From: Hirsutella rhossiliensis
Taxonomy: Eukaryota; Ascomycota; Sordariomycetes; Hypocreales; Ophiocordycipitaceae
Assembly (NCBI RefSeq): GCF_020360975.1
Contig: NW_025408667.1
Span: 682,001-746,000 of the forward strand
Direction of reading: 5' to 3'
Length of the DNA: 64,000 bases
Below, one piece after another: positions 10,879 through 22,471 of this stretch. Both the position numbers and the translations under genes were made by a program. Each line of letters opens with the position of its first letter. Within the stretch, counting starts at the first letter, position 1. Under the pieces are notes generated by a model, which saw only the letters and a program-made list of their open reading frames with translations, did no database searches and was not told the DNA's origin.

Positions 10879-11358
10879 CAGGCAGGCCGGTCACAAATTC
10901 GTTCCTTACGTGCCTCGCCCTCCGCCGCGTCGGACGGATCCTTCCTCACAGTCACAGTCACAGTCACAGAGGTAGGCAAAGACCTTCCGCCATTATATGC
11001 ATATTGTATATATATCGGAAGATCGATCGGGCCGGGCTTATTGATAGCTTCAATTGAATGACTCTAAGGGATGCATCTTCCGGCGTTGGTAATAATTGCA
11101 GATAGAATCCATATATGTCAGACAATAGTGTCCCACCTCGCGCACGACAGCGGTTGATCTTTGTGGCATCAGTCAATTGATGAGAATTATCTAAAGAACA
11201 AAGGAAAGGAAAAGAATTGGATGCACACATTCGTGCAACAATATATACCCGATCATTGCGGCGAAGCCTGGCGCAGTGGCAGTGATCGAGCATAAGGTTT
11301 CAGGAACTGACACGGGCGTGATATGCGACAATATATCTAGGCAGGCAGCCGCGGCAGC

Positions 11359-11464
11359 GGCGTTGGGAAAGCGCGCGCCAAATTTTGGTGGCGGGGTCTT
11401 CTTCCAAATGGGGCTTAGGTCGGGAGTGTATGTTTGAAAATCTGGAGTGTATGTTTGATTACTC
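11359..11464 (-). repeat. MULE terminal inverted repeat, right
   Basis: Reverse complement of 7960-8065 with one mismatch (T versus A in the spacer between the two internal 15-mers). Confidence 0.93.
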
Positions 11465-11473
11465 AAGGGGTCC
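11465..11473. repeat. MULE target site duplication, right
   Basis: AAGGGGTCC, identical to 7951-7959. Confidence 0.92.
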
Positions 11474-12960
11474 AAGCTTTGACGAAACCGCCTTTGCCTC
11501 GATCTGGTAGGTGTCGCTGTGGACCGGGTGTCGCTGGTGGACCGGGTGTCAGCTGGGTGCGGGATAGCACCAACGTAGCTGATCGGCGCCCGTGGGCGGG
11601 CGACCCTGCGGCGAGATAACAAAGGGGAATGTGGCGCGCTTGTTGTTATCTTCTGGCTCGGCCGAGGCGTGATTTCTGAGCAATCACTCATCCTCTAAGT
11701 CGCTTGTTTGTCATGCCCAGGGCCATCAAGGTCGAGCAGCAAGAGACGGGATGGACAAACATACATGAGCGACTTTGTCCAGCCCGCCGCTATCGGAAGA
11801 TCGGAAGAGAGAAGAAGAGAACCATCGAAAAGTGGCGACAGGGGGCGTTTCAAGCCCATCTCCCCATCGAGCTTGGCGGTGACGCCGTGGTGCCGCCTTT
11901 ATTCTTGTCTCGCAATATTTGCAATTTAGTACAACGCTGACAGGCTGCTGCTTACTTGGTAGGCGCAGCAAAGACGCGCCAGGCCCAGCAGCGACGTCAG
12001 CAGGCCTCCTTGGATCCGCAGAGGTGACGACTCCAGTCCCGTGGACGGGCTCGTGGCCAAGCATTCCACCGTGCACAGCAATGCCAAACCCGGCGTTTGC
12101 ATCGCTGGCATCCAGTGACCGCATACACCTGTGTGTATCAACACAGCCGGTGGTCGGCAGAGAAGACGTCCAAGAGGTGAGGTTCTCCGAGTACATGGAA
12201 GTGCGGCATTTTTATCCCCCGTATGAGTATCTGCACCGAGCCCTGTGAGAGGTGGTTTCAGGCTTGAGTAAAAAATCCAACGATATATTTCCATCGGGAA
12301 GAGGTGCGCCAAGTTCCAAAACATAGGCGAACGCGTTCACCAAGCATTGCCAGTAGATGGAGCCGCATCCGGCCGGCCCCGCAAAGCACCGCCTCAACGG
12401 CCCGGCGGACAGGCGGGGCCCGGCCGCCGCCATTCCTGATGAATCCAACCGGCCCGCCAGCCCAGTCACAAGTACCAGTCACCCGCACCTTGATCCTCGT
12501 CGGTGGCAATCATCCAACTCTTTTACATTTCATTACATTTATCAATCTCGGCTCTGTGGTGCTCGAGATGTCTACCTAGGCTATGCGTGTAGGGCGTAAT
12601 CAACCCCTGGCCCATGTCATGCCATGCCATGCCATGCCATGCCATGGGCTTGTGAAAGAGGTCGGGAGGCCATGCCTCTCAACAATAGAAACAAAAGGAA
12701 ACCAGCCTGTTGCGGGTGGTCGAGGGTATCTCTGTTCACCGACCACAAAAACTCCCCCGGTACAGGAAGCCAAGGAGATTCGTCATCGCTCTCTCTAGAA
12801 ACGCCAAGAGGAAAAGCGAGCTCTTCGCTTCATGCTTGTAGAAAATGGAATAGAAAAAGAGAGCACTCGAACAAAGGAGACATTATAGGGATCGAATGGC
12901 CGACCGGTCCTGCGCGTGACGACCGACTTCATGGCGCTGACATCTCGGGCTCAAGGCTCC
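11474..12960. other. Intergenic stretch between MULE and coiled-coil gene
   Basis: No supported gene; open frames up to about 156 codons near 11.7-12.3 kb resemble nothing recognised. A pentanucleotide microsatellite lies at 12617-12646. Confidence 0.45.
12617..12646. repeat. (CATGC)n pentanucleotide microsatellite
   Basis: Five to six tandem copies of the unit CATGC. Confidence 0.85.
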
Positions 12961-15527
12961 TCACTCTTGCAGGCCCTCGATCAGCGCATCACGGTCCACC
13001 GTCTCGGCCGTCACCTTGGCAGGGGCGCCTTTGCGCCTCTGCGCCGCCCAGTACTGTTGGAAACCCGGAATCGCTCCGGGCTGATTGATTCCGGGAGATC
13101 GATTTGCGTCCCCGTCCTTCTCCCTGTATGATAGGGTCGGCGAACTTCCGGGAGTGGGACGCGAGCCCGCTCCCCATGGCCGCCATCCGACCCAGCGGCC
13201 AAACGCGCGAGAGCCTCCTTGCGACGCAGGAGAGGGTCCAGGCGATAGGGGTCGGGAGCCGGGACTCGAAACAGTTCGCGGCGTCTGGAAGCCGGCAAAG
13301 TGGTCGCGCAGCGCAACATCACTTCGCTTGCCAGACGCCGAGGAAAGCGTCGGCCGGGCCGTGACGCCCGTTACGACGGCATCAGCGCCGCCGAGTCGTC
13401 GTAACGTCATCTGGCTCGGCCGAGATTTGAGCGTATGGATATCCAAGCCGCCCGCGAGCGACATGATGGACTCGTGAGACGGAGCGCGCAGCAGTCGCGA
13501 ATGGACGACCGCATCGTGCTGGAAGTAATCCGGATCATCTGCAACCGAGCTCTCGGGAGAATGCGCCCTCTCCACCACCAACACTGGTGTCTTGCCGTGG
13601 CCCTGCGGCAAGGCGTCTTCGTCTTCGTCCTCTTCCTGAATTGTGTCTGATGGAAAGACGTGAACAGCAGGCTGCTTGCCAGGCGGAGTGGTGGGCGCGG
13701 TGTCCATGAGCGACATGGATATTGACTGGAAGCTCTTGGACGATGCATTCGAGGGCCTTTTGCTGTGCGAAGCCCGCCAGGTCGGCGACATGGGATCGAA
13801 GCTGGTTGTCGGCGACGTCATGAGATCCGAGTCGGCGAAGCTGGTGTCGAACACGGCACTGCCCAGCCCAGACGGCGATGAGCCCGGGGACGAGGACAGA
13901 TCTGAACAAGGGTTTGACACGCCTCCCCAGCTGTGGCGCGGCTTGGACGATGCTGGCGTTGCGGCGCCCGTCGCAGGCGACACCAAGGCCGGGGCCGCGG
14001 GGGAACTGGCGGGGCCCCACTGCGCGGGAGGTCTGGGAGACGCGGGGGAGGCGTAGACGCCGGGCAGCAGGCCCTGCCGCCGCTTCCTCGGTTTTCTCAC
14101 CTCCTGTTTCTTGGGGGTGCCGGCGACGTGGTAGTGATGGTGTATGTGTAGCTCTTGCGACAGCTTGGGGCTGCCCTGCATCGATCCAAGCTCGGCCTTG
14201 AGCGTCCGTGCTTGGCCGGCGTTGTCTTGAGACACGGGCTGGTGGTGCATCAGCTGGTCTCGCAGCGACTGGATCTCGTCGTTGGAGCTGATGAGCATCT
14301 CCCTGAGCTCGGCCATGCCCAGCTGTAAGTTGGCGTTGTCTTCCAAGAGGTCGCGTACAAAGTGGCCGACAATCTTGTTTCCGTTGGTCTGTTCCTGAAG
14401 CGATTTGCTGGCGGCGGCGCCCTTGAGTCGGCCTGCAGCCACGTCGAGCTGCTTGTCGATGTCGCGCTGACGCTCCATCCTGCCGACCACCTCGGCGTGA
14501 CGTGCGTTTTCCTGGCGAGCCTCCTCCTCCATGCGCTCGAGTTGGTCCTGCATGTCGAGGATCCCGCGCTGCGCCTCCTTGAAGCGCTGTGCGTGGGTAC
14601 GAGCATCGTCCTTGGTGGACCGCAGCTCCTGGTATAGTCTGTCCTGTTCCTCTTCGAGGACGGCAATATGGTGCTCTGCGTCGGCGGCCCTGGCGGCGGC
14701 AGCCTCGAGGCGGCGGACAGTTTGCTGGGAGGCGAGAAGGCTGGCCTCGAGGGCCTTGATCCTGGTGTCAGAGTCGGAGACGGTATGGTTGAGAGCTTCG
14801 AGCTGGTCGAGCAGGCTGCGATTTTCCTCAATCTTGCTCGCGTTGACGGCCTCGAGGTCCTGCTTGTCGTGTTGGAGACGCTCGATACGGCCAGTCAGGT
14901 CGAGGCGATCACGCTCGGCATCAGCCATGTAGGCCTCATGCCTGGCGAGCAAGGCCTGCAAGGCAAAGGTCAGTGACGACTCCATCAGAGCGTGTTGGCC
15001 GCCATCTATGTCCAAGCCATCTATACCGGGAAAAGAGATATTGTAATCCCGTGGGGTATCAGGGGGCGCGGGAAGGAAAAGTTGAAAGCCCAGCTGGCAT
15101 GCAAGAAAACAACAAGCAATTAGGGCAATGGGTAAGTGGTGGGGGTCCGGGGACTGGTCGGGCACAAAGGAAAAGGAATGCCCAGGCTGGAATGACGCGG
15201 GATGAAGCAAAGCGGAGCGCCGATTCGCGGGGCATCAGAGAGTCGAAATTACTCGGACGCGCGAACACGACCAGAGTAAAGTGTGTATGTGTGTGTGGAA
15301 GACAGAGAGGGAGAGAGAGATGGGCGTGTCTTTACACGTACCTGACCGAGTTGGGCCGCCGTGTGGACGTCCTTTTCGACCGTCTCGAGGACTGAGCAGC
15401 TCTTCCTAAGAAAGACACAGTCGACACGGCCGCAACAGCAGTGCAGCGTCGTCGACGAGGGATCACGGCGGGCACGGAGCGACGTCGAACGCTGAAGCAG
15501 GTCGGGAGCTGGAGAGCAGGCGGCCAT
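12961..15527 (-). CDS. Conserved coiled-coil protein of unknown function
   Basis: Two exons, 15527-15342 and 14955-12961, joined in phase 0 across a 386-bp intron (GTACGT..TTGCAG); 726 residues. The reading frame also runs open through part of the intron, so an unspliced model would start wrongly near 15210. The spliced N-terminus (HCCCGRVDC.., VEKDVHTAAQLGQ, then ALLARHEAYM) gives a continuous helix. Residues about 55-330 are long heptad coiled coil. A basic patch KKQEVRKPRKRRQG follows ELHIHHHYHV. The rest is Ser/Pro-rich and probably disordered. I recognise the layout as a protein conserved among filamentous ascomycetes but cannot name a function; a cytoskeletal or scaffold role is only a guess. 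Confidence 0.78.
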
Positions 15528-17898
15528 TGCGGGAACAAGGAGGAGCAGTCGGGCGAGCTCGCGGTCTTCATGGTCCAGAGAGGAGAGGACCCGCCGGCTC
15601 GGCAGAGGTGGAGGAGGGTGGAGGAGCAAAGATATTGAGGTTAATGCGGCAAACGAGGACGAGTCCGATCAAAGGACGACCCGAGGTCTGAAGATGGCTG
15701 AGTCGAGGATCAAAGGAGCGAGCGTGGTTCGAGACATGTGCGGTCGACGAGGAATGGAAAGACGGTTGCGTGTACGAGGACGAGCTCGCACATGGAGGCG
15801 AGAGTGACGACGTGTGGTCCGGATATGGATGTCGTACTAGGTAGGAGGTGAATGAAGAAAAGGGAGAGGAGAAGCGCAAAGGGACTGAAGATGGACGGTT
15901 GTCTCTTCAGCGAGGTAATAATACCTGAGTCTGTTTTCTCCACCGTTCGGTACCGAGTGACTGGCGCGAACATGTATCTACGGCAGGCTGCTTGTATACA
16001 GGGCGTGCGAGCGCGCGTCGTCACGTGCATGAGTGGTCGAGGGTACATGAAACATGCAGTAAATACCACGTGGTCAGAGGTTACGTTTCTCGCGACTGAA
16101 CAAATGCAGAGTCCCCAGCCACCTGATGGGGTCCCCAAGGTACGAGCTAGCGGAGCTCCGGTACACTGCTCACGTGCAGAACAAGTACTCGACGCCTTGC
16201 TAGCACGAAAAGGTGGATGTTTGTTTGCCAGCTAATGGCGGGTGGGGAGATGGATGTCCAGAACTGGGGTTTTCTCCAGGCGCGCCTACCTTGCCAAGTA
16301 CGAGGTAGATACCGCAAGGTGTACTGTACGTAGCAAGGGCATTGACCGGCGGCTTGTTGACAATGGAGACGTTGATTCTCGGCATGGAGGAGCCTGTATC
16401 AATTAGGAGATAAGCCAATCTTTGAGGCATCTCTACGCTGGCCCGGTTGCGGTGAGACTTTTGCTTGCAACCATTGTGTCTCCTTTTTCTGTGCGAACAC
16501 TCGTACTAATACTTCGTACTGTACACAGGTGCTTTAACATGGTCACGCTCCGCTCTGGTCCAGTCACGACACACAGGAGAGAGACACGGGGGGCAAGGAT
16601 GCCGCCTGGACACGCAAGCAGATCGTCGTGTTTGTTTTTTTCGGCACCAAGCGCAAGCAAACATAAAGTGGGTGCCACCGAAAGTCATTTACCGTGGTTC
16701 GTTTAACTTATCGCTCGTTTCACGGCAATCACAACCCTTTTGAATCGACGACAAGCTTGGTGGTGCTGAGGGAGATGCAGGGACGGGCAAAAGGACTGTT
16801 CGGGTTAATAATGCCCATGACTCCTTTTCTGATGCATGCACGGCTGGTGTTTCTTTTTTGATTCTTTCCTTTCTTTTTCGCTCTTGGACGCTAACCGCCA
16901 TCCCCAGAATAGTATTAGTTCCTCGATCAGCTGCTGCACTATCCAGCACAGTGCCTCAGCATATGCCGAGGTGATCATCTTTGTGCAGCTAGGTGATTGA
17001 CGGCATCTGCACCTTGTCTCCTGGTCACCTCCAGCCAGAATGAACGAGGAAAAAGACCAAGCGGTGGATAAAGGTCCATGTTCACTCCCCTCTTCTCGTT
17101 CCAAAAGACAGTTACTTTGTACCCCCTCCTTTCCCTTGCTGCAATGGTCCTTACTCCATCACAGCCCGCGGTATTGAGTGCGTCACGCCTTTGTGCTCTT
17201 GCTTGACCTCCACGTCATGGCGCTTACACACAAAGTACCTGCACGCGACTCATCTCCACACCTCACAAGCTATGCGTTCCCAAATCAAGGACAACATTGC
17301 GTGTCGAGCGATTCACCAGACTTTTAGCTCTCTGTGTCTTCGTATTTCGTACACCCTTCTTCATTTAGTGTTAGTCCATGGCCAGACGGGAGACAGCACT
17401 GGCCTAAGAATACTCACCGGCGCAGGCTGGAAGAAACAATCAACGCTTATGAAGATGAAAGAATGTCGATTGAAGGACACACGCCCAAACGAATATCAAG
17501 AACAATACTATATCAGTGGAGTTTTGGTACTGACATGAAACGACAACAAGTCTCAACACGTTCCTCGTACAGGGTAAGTATGTGCCAGTCAGTTGAAGCT
17601 CACAAATCGCACTCTCCCATCCAAGCATCAAGGACATTATGTAATTGTCAATAGCCGCAGGCATCATGGTAATGGTAAAAGCAAGGTCAAGAAACTCTAC
17701 CACTTCAGCGACTAAGCCATCGATGTGGGTACGGCAGCGCAAGCTCCAGAGATGCAGGTTCGTGGCTTTCGACGGCCAAAGGTTCAACACTACTCCTAGC
17801 GAAGCCATGAAAGCATGCAAGATTTCAACCCCTCTCCGGCGACTATTAACGTGCTTGCATCCTTCACTTCCTCATATTCACTCTGCTCAGCATCGTCT
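15528..17898. other. Intergenic stretch, 2.4 kb
   Basis: No recognisable gene. It includes the upstream region of the coiled-coil gene, which reads away to the left, and of the membrane-protein gene, which reads to the right. Confidence 0.5.
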
Positions 17899-18853
17899 AT
17901 GCCCTCCGAAATGCTCTCTGCAACTCACCACGTCTCCTACTGGATCATCTCGGCCGCGGCCGCAGCCATATACCACTGTCTCGTCTCCGTGCTGGAATGC
18001 CCCAGTGACTTGTTCGAGGTGTTTCTGATTCCGCTGGGCGCCTACGCAGTCCACGTCCTCTGGGCAGGCCATGGCCCCAAGGCGAGGCCGGCTGTTCACA
18101 TCGCTGCCACCGGATGCCTTGTCCTCTCCCTGGGCGCCGCGGCGAGCTCTTTGCACATGCCGGGGGTCGATGTGACGCAGATCCGGGGCGGCATCCACGC
18201 CCTCCTGGCCTTTTCAGTCCTTGGAGCTCTCGAGCACAAGCGACAAGACGTGAGTCCGAGCACTCTGTATGTTGACCTCGTGCTAACGACACCGGGATAG
18301 CGAGACGATATTGAGTCGTGCTTCTTTCCGGGCTTCTGCACATTCCCTCGCCTACGGCAGGACACATCGGCCAACTTTTGGAGGCGCACCGCCCAGTACG
18401 CTTATGCATGGAGCTTCTCGGCGGGCGTCATGGCTGGCCTTTTGAACCTCGTCTGTCTGGGCCTCAACTGGGCTTATGGGTTGGACATGTCGTGGTGGAG
18501 CATATGGCGCGGCTACTTGCGCAACCTGCCCGACGACTTTGCCAGCGCTTTCATGCTCTTGTACGTGGGAGGGCCCTTTGCAGACGTGGCAGAAACGGCG
18601 AGTCTTCCTCATCCATTGACTGCGGCTTCAGCTGACCAACGTCTAGATCTTCTTCGTCGTCCACAGACGTTGGTTCCCGGACTGGATTCCAAAATCGAAG
18701 CAAGAGCTCAACCCACAGGAGAGGCGGTCGGGGCAGTTTGGGCACGAGGCTGTGACGGCTTCGAAGAAATGGCTGACGATTATGCTCCTGACCATGGTGC
18801 TTAGATGGGGCAAGCGTCGGGCGGGATGGGACAAGGCTTCGCGTAGAGAGTAG
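17899..18853 (+). CDS. Uncharacterised multi-pass membrane protein
   Basis: Three exons, 17899-18249, 18301-18597 and 18647-18853; 284 residues. Intron 1 is normal GT-AG (51 bp). The best reading of intron 2 uses a GC donor (GCGAGT) with a CTAG acceptor; a GTGGCA donor nine bases upstream would give a protein three residues shorter. Hydrophobic segments are visible (WIISAAAAAIYHCLVSV, EVFLIPLGAYAVHVLWA, AATGCLVLSLGAAAS, FSAGVMAGLLNLVCLGL, FMLLYVGGPF, IFFVV, IMLLTMVL). A conserved-looking loop CFFPGFCTFPRLRQDTSANF follows intron 1. It resembles fungal membrane proteins of unknown role; I cannot assign a function. An in-frame ATG also exists at 17815. Confidence 0.7.
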
Positions 18854-19461
18854 GCAAGGGATAAGGACAGCCGTTTGTGAGATGCAGGCGTCGTGTTGCT
18901 CGCAGCTTGACAATGGGTCGGCTATGTCAAGATGGGAAGACGGATTGGACAACAATGTTTTGAAGGGTAGGGGGAGGGGCTTAGGGGTCACACGTCAAAA
19001 AGCAATATCCAATTGCACCTTGCGCGGAATATGTCGGTACGTGATTGAAAGATTTCCCTTTGACTGTACTATAATTAATAATAAATAATAGTAAAGACCG
19101 CAACTAGGTCGCGAAATTGCTAGCAAATAAATCTACCCAATCAACCACTTCAAGTTCGTAACAAGCGCGGGCGCCACCACAGAGTACAAATATTCGCATC
19201 GGCAAAATAGCTCTGCCAACTGCTCAGCCCTGTGGCTGAGTGCCTGCGGCGGATAAATTCCGTAGATTATCGAAGTGCCACGAATGGAGAAACGTAGGAC
19301 GTTCGATCCCCTCTATCCCTCACCTCCACCTCATCTGCTATCCTAGATTGACTCCCGACACACGACGTTCGTTCCACGCCCATGAACCACTGCACGTGGT
19401 AACTCTGTTCTATATTCGCTGTAATTACGCTGATACTAACCAGGTGAACACTTAGGCACTA
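18854..19461. other. Intergenic stretch, AT-rich
   Basis: Contains the 3' flank of the membrane-protein gene and the upstream region of the kinase-like gene. A short A/T-rich run lies near 19070-19090. No gene seen. Confidence 0.5.
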
Positions 19462-20211
19462 ATGGAGATATGCGAAAAAGGCGAAATCTTTATTGAAAAG
19501 GACGATGATATGGTTTTTGACCACGCAAAGATCATCCTACGAGGAGCCAACGGCGAATACCTCTACGCCAAGACCCACCAGCGCATATTCCGTTCCTCTA
19601 AGATCGACGTCGATAAGCTAGAAACGACCAGAATTCCTGCGGACCACATCTGGCCTTTAGCTAATCCGGAGTTCACTCGGGCTCCCGACCCTCTACCTTC
19701 TAACTCCTACCTTAAACGACCTAGACTTCTATATTATGAAAATACTCCCGATAATTTTGATGTCGCCCGTCAGGGTTTAACTGAGGTGGAAGCTTGCGAG
19801 GTCCTAAGACGGCACCCCCATCCTAACATTGTGCAATACCTAGGCTGCATTGTTAAGGACGGTAGGATAAGAGGGCTTAGCTTTGCCAAATACTCTTTAA
19901 CTCTGGCGCAGATATTTAAAGATAGGACACATTTTAATATAGTTCGTTGTCTGCATGGTATTGAAGCAGGTGTTCGTCATATGCATAGCTTGGGGCTTAT
20001 GCACAACGATCTTAATCCGTCAAACATCATGATGGATGGAGATAATCCTGTTATTATAGACTTTGACTCCTGCAAGCGAGAAGGGGATAAACTAGGGTCT
20101 AAGGCAGGCACTTATGGGTGGACATTAGAAGGGGAAGACTACGCAAGGCGAGAGAACGATCTCTATAGCCTCTTGAAGATACGAGCGGCCTTGGAGAAAG
20201 TCGATAATTAG
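19462..20211 (+). CDS. Protein kinase-like protein, atypical
   Basis: Single-exon frame of 249 residues. A kinase C-lobe is clear. HPNIVQYLG (residues 119-127) is the usual helix-C/strand-4 sequence, HSLGLMHNDLNPSN (175-188) is a catalytic loop with Asp183 and Asn188, and IIDFDS (198-203) sits where DFG would be. A late GTYGWTLEGEDY segment replaces the activation-segment APE region. The N-lobe is reduced and lacks a recognisable glycine loop; helix-C glutamate candidates lie in TEVEACEVL. The retained HND and Asn suggest possible activity, while the small size and DFD make it divergent. Such free-standing kinase-like genes are often expanded, lineage-specific families in fungi. It stands alone in an AT-rich stretch. 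Confidence 0.72.
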   Translation: MEICEKGEIFIEKDDDMVFDHAKIILRGANGEYLYAKTHQRIFRSSKIDVDKLETTRIPADHIWPLANPEFTRAPDPLPSNSYLKRPRLLYYENTPDNFDVARQGLTEVEACEVLRRHPHPNIVQYLGCIVKDGRIRGLSFAKYSLTLAQIFKDRTHFNIVRCLHGIEAGVRHMHSLGLMHNDLNPSNIMMDGDNPVIIDFDSCKREGDKLGSKAGTYGWTLEGEDYARRENDLYSLLKIRAALEKVDN

Positions 20212-22471
20212 GGTTAAATTGCTTAAGCCTAAACAATAAACACTCACAGCCCTCCCCCCCCTGGTCAAGTCATTCCTTGTCCTTTGCTCTTCCTCAAAGC
20301 GAATCAAGATGCTGAGAGTATGGGTTGTCAACTAGGGCATAAGCACCTTGCTTACGCTTTCACTGCTTTGGTGGGATGTAACAACTGCTAGACCATTTGC
20401 AACGCGTCTGTCCACAGTCCGATATTTGCGCCCTATATGACGATCCATCCTTGCGGTACCTCGTAATCCACTCGCAGGCATCAACGGGTGTCTCAATCTC
20501 GCAACAAGCCATTGTTTCTCTTTCGTTAGAGTTCGACTCAGCAATTCTGGCCTTGGACAGGTCAAGAAGTCGGTGCAGTAGCATGTACATGCTGAACCTT
20601 GGTTTGAGTTTCCTCGAAATGCTTATGGGGGAAAAGTGCAGTGGTAATTTCTGGACTATTTAAGATGGATTTTGATGCTTATATACTTTTCCAAGGTCGG
20701 TGAAACGACCTACATTGGCAATCGCATTGCTTCAACATTTGGAGCTAGGCACTCGTAACGTACAGTTCAGGCAATGGAGATGGAGAAGGATGCTATCCCT
20801 GCCCACAATTCGTGTATATGGCACACGCCGCGAATTGTGAGAACACGGGCCCCCTGTTTCCATCCCAGAGTGCTCGAGGTGAGGTAGCAACGTAAGCCAC
20901 AGCCTAAGCCAAGCGAGGAGGATACGTGCCACAACCCTGTGCTCTCAACCGAAAATGGAAGTTCCTTATCGACGCGCGAACGTGCATGGCCGCAGTGGGA
21001 AAGGGCTACAGAAACGTACTCTCTGTAGTTAGCAGATCCCTGGGACTACGACGTCACCGTTTGATCTACAGCGCCCTCAGCGGCTCACGGATCAGCACGC
21101 CGCGTTCATATAATCGTAATGGTCTTCGAAGTTGCATTACAATGTCACTATAATAAAGTAGAGTCGTGAGATTCATGACATTGCATGCTAGGATGCGAGA
21201 GATGGCCTCAGCTCTGCGTGAATGGAAATTGATCATTCATATCTAAGACGAACGCGGCCTGCGGATCCGGAAGTCGGTCAACATGCCGGCACGGGATGCG
21301 GTTTTCCTACGGGATGGTTAGCAAGATACTTTATTCCAACTTACCCGCGGCGAGGCTTCGATGATGGCGTTGTACTAGGAATCACGAATTGATGATCCAA
21401 CGTTCCAACCTGGGGTTAATGGGGTGCTTATTGAATTATCATGTATAAAACGGATATTTCCGGTCAACATCACTCTCAGACAGCAGTTAAAGATGGCATG
21501 GATAGTGGCACCGCCGTGCTTCCTAAAATTGATGCCGACGTAGGCAGCCCCCCCCTTATCACAAGCCTCCCACAACTGCAAGATTCGCTACTCCCGATAC
21601 TTCCAAAGAATATGCATGTACGTTGCCGAATTATGTGTCAAGACGAGGGAAGAGAAATTAACGGACAAATCCAGCCTCACGCCCGCTTCTTATAAACTCC
21701 CCCCCCCCCAACAGGGGAGGCTGCGGACTAGTCTATCTGGCGTTGGTACGTACCTATCTTAAAAATGGGATGTGAGTGCAAATAGTACTGTATTATTCTA
21801 TTGGTATAGATAGTGAAGAGCGTAGGCGCCACCTCCCCTTCATCTCCGTTCCCATATTTATCCTTTTCTCGCAGTTCTCTAAAAGCCAACAAACGCCAAA
21901 CGATCTAGCCCTCATACCCCTGCGGTTGCGCGATTGGCCGGAGCGCTAGAGCCAGCTGCGCATTTTCCTCGGGTCCATCCCCGCCATCGCGCCTACTTAT
22001 AGCGCCTAGTTAACGGGCTATTCAGGCGGAGACGGCCTGCCGGTCGTGTCGTCATCGCCCCCCCGGGTCCTGTCCAGGGTCATTAGCCAGTGAGCGTCAT
22101 GGAATTGTCATGCATCAAATCATCCACCCTCGCCCATCACCACCGTCGTGCTCTCTCGCAGAGAGCTTATGTCTGACTTTGGGGAAAACCGAGGGAAAAG
22201 AGAAACGAAAGAAGAAGACTAGGAAACAGTCCACCGACTAGTCAAATCTCTCCCACTCGGCTTCAACTCCAAAAGCATCCATCAACGAAACATCAATCAT
22301 CCGCCGATCAACCTTTCGCCCTCTCGCCCATCTGCCGCTGTTGGCCCCTTCGGCCTGCGCCCTGAGTGTGCATCCATCCTCTTCTTTCCGTTGCCCCTCT
22401 TCCCAAAACACTTCATTGATTACTACCCCCTCCTCTTTCCTCCCCTCTTCCCGACCTCGTAAAACCTTCAC
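20212..22471. other. AT-rich gene-poor stretch, 2.3 kb
   Basis: No supported gene. A minus-strand open frame of 76 codons at 20360-20590 has a few cysteines but no recognised family. A homopolymer C run lies near 21702-21711. The last few hundred bases are CT-rich, as expected upstream of the AIFM3-like gene. Confidence 0.5.

Larger units (their letters stand above)
7960..11464 (+). mobile_element. Complete Mutator-like element (MULE), 3505 bp
   Basis: The ends are 106-bp inverted repeats (7960-8065 and 11359-11464) that differ at a single base. A perfect 9-bp duplication AAGGGGTCC flanks the element, as expected for Mutator-type insertion. Inside is one transposase gene in plus orientation (8230-10878) with an N-terminal zinc-binding DNA-binding domain, a DDE-type MULE core and a SWIM-like finger. 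Near-identical ends and an intact target duplication point to a young insertion. The transposase frame is nevertheless broken in several places, so this copy is probably non-autonomous. Confidence 0.93.

Noticed and set aside
12961..15210. Unspliced 749-residue model of the coiled-coil gene with an N-terminal hydrophobic segment
   Set aside because: The hydrophobic part lies in the intron; splicing at 15342/14955 gives better continuity with an upstream conserved-looking exon.
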